Below the pieces are notes generated by a model. It did no database searches and was not told the origin of the DNA. It saw only the letters and a program-made list of their open reading frames with translations. A stretch of 42,521 nt of DNA from assembly GCF_000434895.1 (NCBI RefSeq), contig NZ_FR892800.1, positions 1 to 42,521 of the forward strand, written 5' to 3'. Origin of the DNA: Phascolarctobacterium succinatutens CAG:287 (GTDB taxonomy: Bacteria > Bacillota > Negativicutes > Acidaminococcales > Acidaminococcaceae). The position numbers and the translations under genes are program-made. Of this stretch, positions 41,542-42,521 are shown piece after piece; the stretch's first letter is position 1, and each line of letters begins with the position of its first letter.

Positions 41542-41686
41542 CAATGGCATAAGAAACAGAAAACCGTTTCTCAAAAAGAATCCTTCACCCAATACGGGCG
41601 GGACTTTTGAAAAACGGCGAAATATCAAAAGCTACTAGGCGCACAAGCCTATACTACAGCTCTACGACATCTCTCCCCGTCTCTCG

Positions 41687-41854
41687 CAGGTCAAACGACG
41701 ATGCATCTTACAGGCAGTTCTTCTGGCTTCGCTTCTTCACGTGTTTCACCTTCCCAGAGGACCCCTCCAGTGGTATAAACAAAACACGCTCCACGTCACA
41801 GCGGCGGGACCGTGCCGGACTTTCACCGGCTTCTCTATTGAGCTTTCGCACCTG
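41687..41854 (-). ncRNA. Cobalamin riboswitch (mut operon leader)
   Basis: The minus strand shows AATAGAGAAGCCGGTGAAAG, GGCACGGTCCCGCCGCTGTG, a CCACTGG peripheral helix, GAAGCGAAGCCAGAAGA and CTGCCTG, a full-length B12 aptamer. CAGGT (41854-41850) pairs with ACCTG (41691-41687) to close it. It heads a roughly 580-nt leader that ends in the terminator at 41321-41352, followed by the MsrA-like, mutA, mutB and meaB genes. Its presence before a B12-dependent enzyme is atypical. Confidence 0.93.
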
Positions 41855-41881
41855 TAATATCAATATCAACTTGTTGACTTA

Positions 41882-41910
41882 ATTATAGCAGTTACTATTT
41901 ACCTTGTCAA
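41882..41910 (-). promoter_or_regulatory. Promoter of the riboswitch-mut operon
   Basis: On the minus strand TTGACA (41905-41910) and TATAAT (41882-41887), both consensus, 17-nt spacer. No other gene is seen in 41911-42069. Confidence 0.9.
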
Positions 41911-42069
41911 CCTTTTTCGTGGATTTTTATTTTTGTATTTGTATTCCATGTATGTAGCAGTCTTATGTATATTTGTGTCCATTTCTGATTAACTGTTCTT
42001 TGTATTTAATTTATATATAATACAATATAAAATCTTCAATATTGCAGTCAAAGCAGGCTTTTTGACAAT

Positions 42070-42099
42070 AAAAAACGCCTACAGCTCAGCTGCAAGCGT
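42070..42099 (-). terminator. Terminator of the micro-ORF operon
   Basis: Imperfect stem ACGCTTGCAGC / GCTGTAGGCGT, loop TGA, then six T on the minus strand. It directly follows a 6-codon frame MKIAKS (42102-42122) that has GGTGG upstream. Confidence 0.85.
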
Positions 42100-42136
42100 C
42101 TTTACGATTTAGCAATCTTCATTTTTATACCACCTG

Positions 42137-42193
42137 TTAATGGATATAGTAGAAATTCATTTCATATAAAGCTTTGACAAATTTTTCCAGCAT
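42137..42193 (-). CDS. Micro-ORF 2 (18 aa)
   Basis: The 18-residue frame MLEKFVKALYEMNFYYIH starts 9 nt after an excellent GGGAGG ribosome site. It is similar to micro-ORF 1 just upstream (EKFV..L ... Y.IH, same C-terminal Ile-His). Amphipathic and aromatic, with no signal peptide. Conservation between the two frames, the ribosome sites, and a shared promoter and terminator argue for real translation. Function unknown; a signalling, toxin or membrane-active peptide are possibilities without direct support. Confidence 0.55.
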   Translation of the reverse strand: MLEKFVKALYEMNFYYIH

Positions 42194-42211
42194 TATTCTC
42201 ACCTCCCGAAA

Positions 42212-42271
42212 TCAGTGAATCATATACCATTTAAAGTTACACAGAGTTTCAACAAATTTTTCAAAAGTCAT
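42212..42271 (-). CDS. Micro-ORF 1 (19 aa)
   Basis: The 19-residue frame MTFEKFVETLCNFKWYMIH is the first frame of a short transcript, after AGAAGGGATGATG. It shares EKFV..L and a final aromatic-x-IH with micro-ORF 2, 18 nt downstream. It carries one Cys. The pattern (F/V..L....YY) also recalls the 25-residue protein at 32691-32768, whose operon has the same promoter-leader element. Too short for routine gene calling; function unknown. Confidence 0.55.
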   Translation of the reverse strand: MTFEKFVETLCNFKWYMIH

Positions 42272-42296
42272 TTTTACATCATCCCTTCTGCTTTAT

Positions 42297-42352
42297 TTTA
42301 AGGTCTTGCCTTTACATGCATTAAGTATAACACCTTATGATGTTTTTGTCCA
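42297..42352 (-). promoter_or_regulatory. Promoter-leader element of the micro-ORF operon
   Basis: On the minus strand TGGACA (42347-42352) and TATACT (42324-42329), 17-nt spacer. From the -10 onward the sequence TGTTATACTTAATGC, TGTAAA, GGCAAG, CCTTAAA parallels the element at 33006-33041. Confidence 0.75.
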
Positions 42353-42433
42353 CTATGGACTTTTTATGTCCCGTTAAATGGTTGAGAAGCTCCAAAGCCT
42401 TATAGCTTGGTGCTTTACAAGGATTTTACATGC

Positions 42434-42497
42434 AAAAAATAAAGAGGACTGCAAGAAAAATTTTTCTTAAATCAAGAAAAATTTTCTGCAATCCTCT
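42434..42497 (-). terminator. Long terminator of a gene beyond the window
   Basis: Stem starting AGAGGATTGCA and closing TGCAGTCCTCT, with an A/T-rich inner part (AGAAAATTTTTCTT), then TTATTTTTT on the minus strand. It must end a leftward transcript that comes from outside this window. Confidence 0.82.
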
Positions 42498-42521
42498 AAA
42501 ATTATGTCTGCTTAGCCTTAA

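Noticed and set aside
41580..41605. TCCCGCCC and GGGTGAAGG in the mut leader, considered as a second B12 aptamer
   Set aside because: Only fragments of the B12 box are present, in the wrong order and without supporting helices.

Overview
The window looks like chromosome of an anaerobic, succinate-decarboxylating member of the Negativicutes. A Phascolarctobacterium/Acidaminococcaceae relative is my best guess. This is inferred from the gene set: a two-subunit B12-dependent methylmalonyl-CoA mutase with its MeaB chaperone, a DASS dicarboxylate carrier, TRAP transport, a double-FeoA Feo system, and Gram-positive-style promoters and Shine-Dalgarno sites combined with lipoproteins. No rRNA or tRNA was seen that could confirm the taxon.

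Layout. 1-304: four copies of a structured intergenic repeat. 330-3288: ferrous iron uptake operon (two feoA, feoB, small Cys-rich protein) behind a promoter with palindromic operators. 3351-6897: Zn/Cd-type P-type ATPase with a very long His/Cys repeat tail. 6928-12577: a five-gene nickel/peptide-type ABC importer behind a cobalamin riboswitch and terminator, so probably cobalt or corrinoid-related supply. 12601-15138: a MATE exporter and a divergent AstE/AspA-type zinc deacylase. 15203-18414: two orphan amino-acid-type binding lipoproteins around a CDF metal exporter that carries a czcD/NiCo riboswitch. 18547-25276: glycerol kinase, TRAP transporter, glycerophosphodiesterase and LacI regulator. 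25273-26438: AzlCD exporter.

26471-30288 is an AT-rich accessory block: a WYL regulator, an RNase J-like beta-CASP protein and a PD-(D/E)XK-like protein, bordered by an IS3 transposase remnant. It resembles a defence or nucleic-acid-processing module that I do not recognise. 30571-34327 holds the DASS carrier, a LysR regulator and several tiny, mutually related proteins, two of them shorter than usual gene-calling limits.

34456-41910 is the B12/propionate region: an orphan cobalamin riboswitch with its own promoter and terminator, then meaB, mutB, mutA and a MsrA-like protein that has lost the catalytic cysteine motif. All these genes lie behind a third cobalamin riboswitch and a roughly 580-nt leader. 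In that leader a 9-nt hairpin loop is exactly complementary to the 5' arm of the terminator. 42102-42352 is a small operon of 18-19-residue micro-ORFs whose promoter-proximal sequence matches that of the tiny-protein operon near the DASS carrier.

Taken together, cobalt/B12 supply (riboswitch 1), the B12-dependent mutase (riboswitch 3) and an orphan B12 RNA (riboswitch 2) suggest B12-centred control of succinate-to-propionate metabolism. Feo, the ATPase and the CDF exporter manage the metals. Best candidates for undescribed biology are the micro-ORF family, the B12-controlled mutase leader with its MsrA-like pseudoenzyme, the orphan B12 riboswitch and the WYL/beta-CASP/nuclease cluster.
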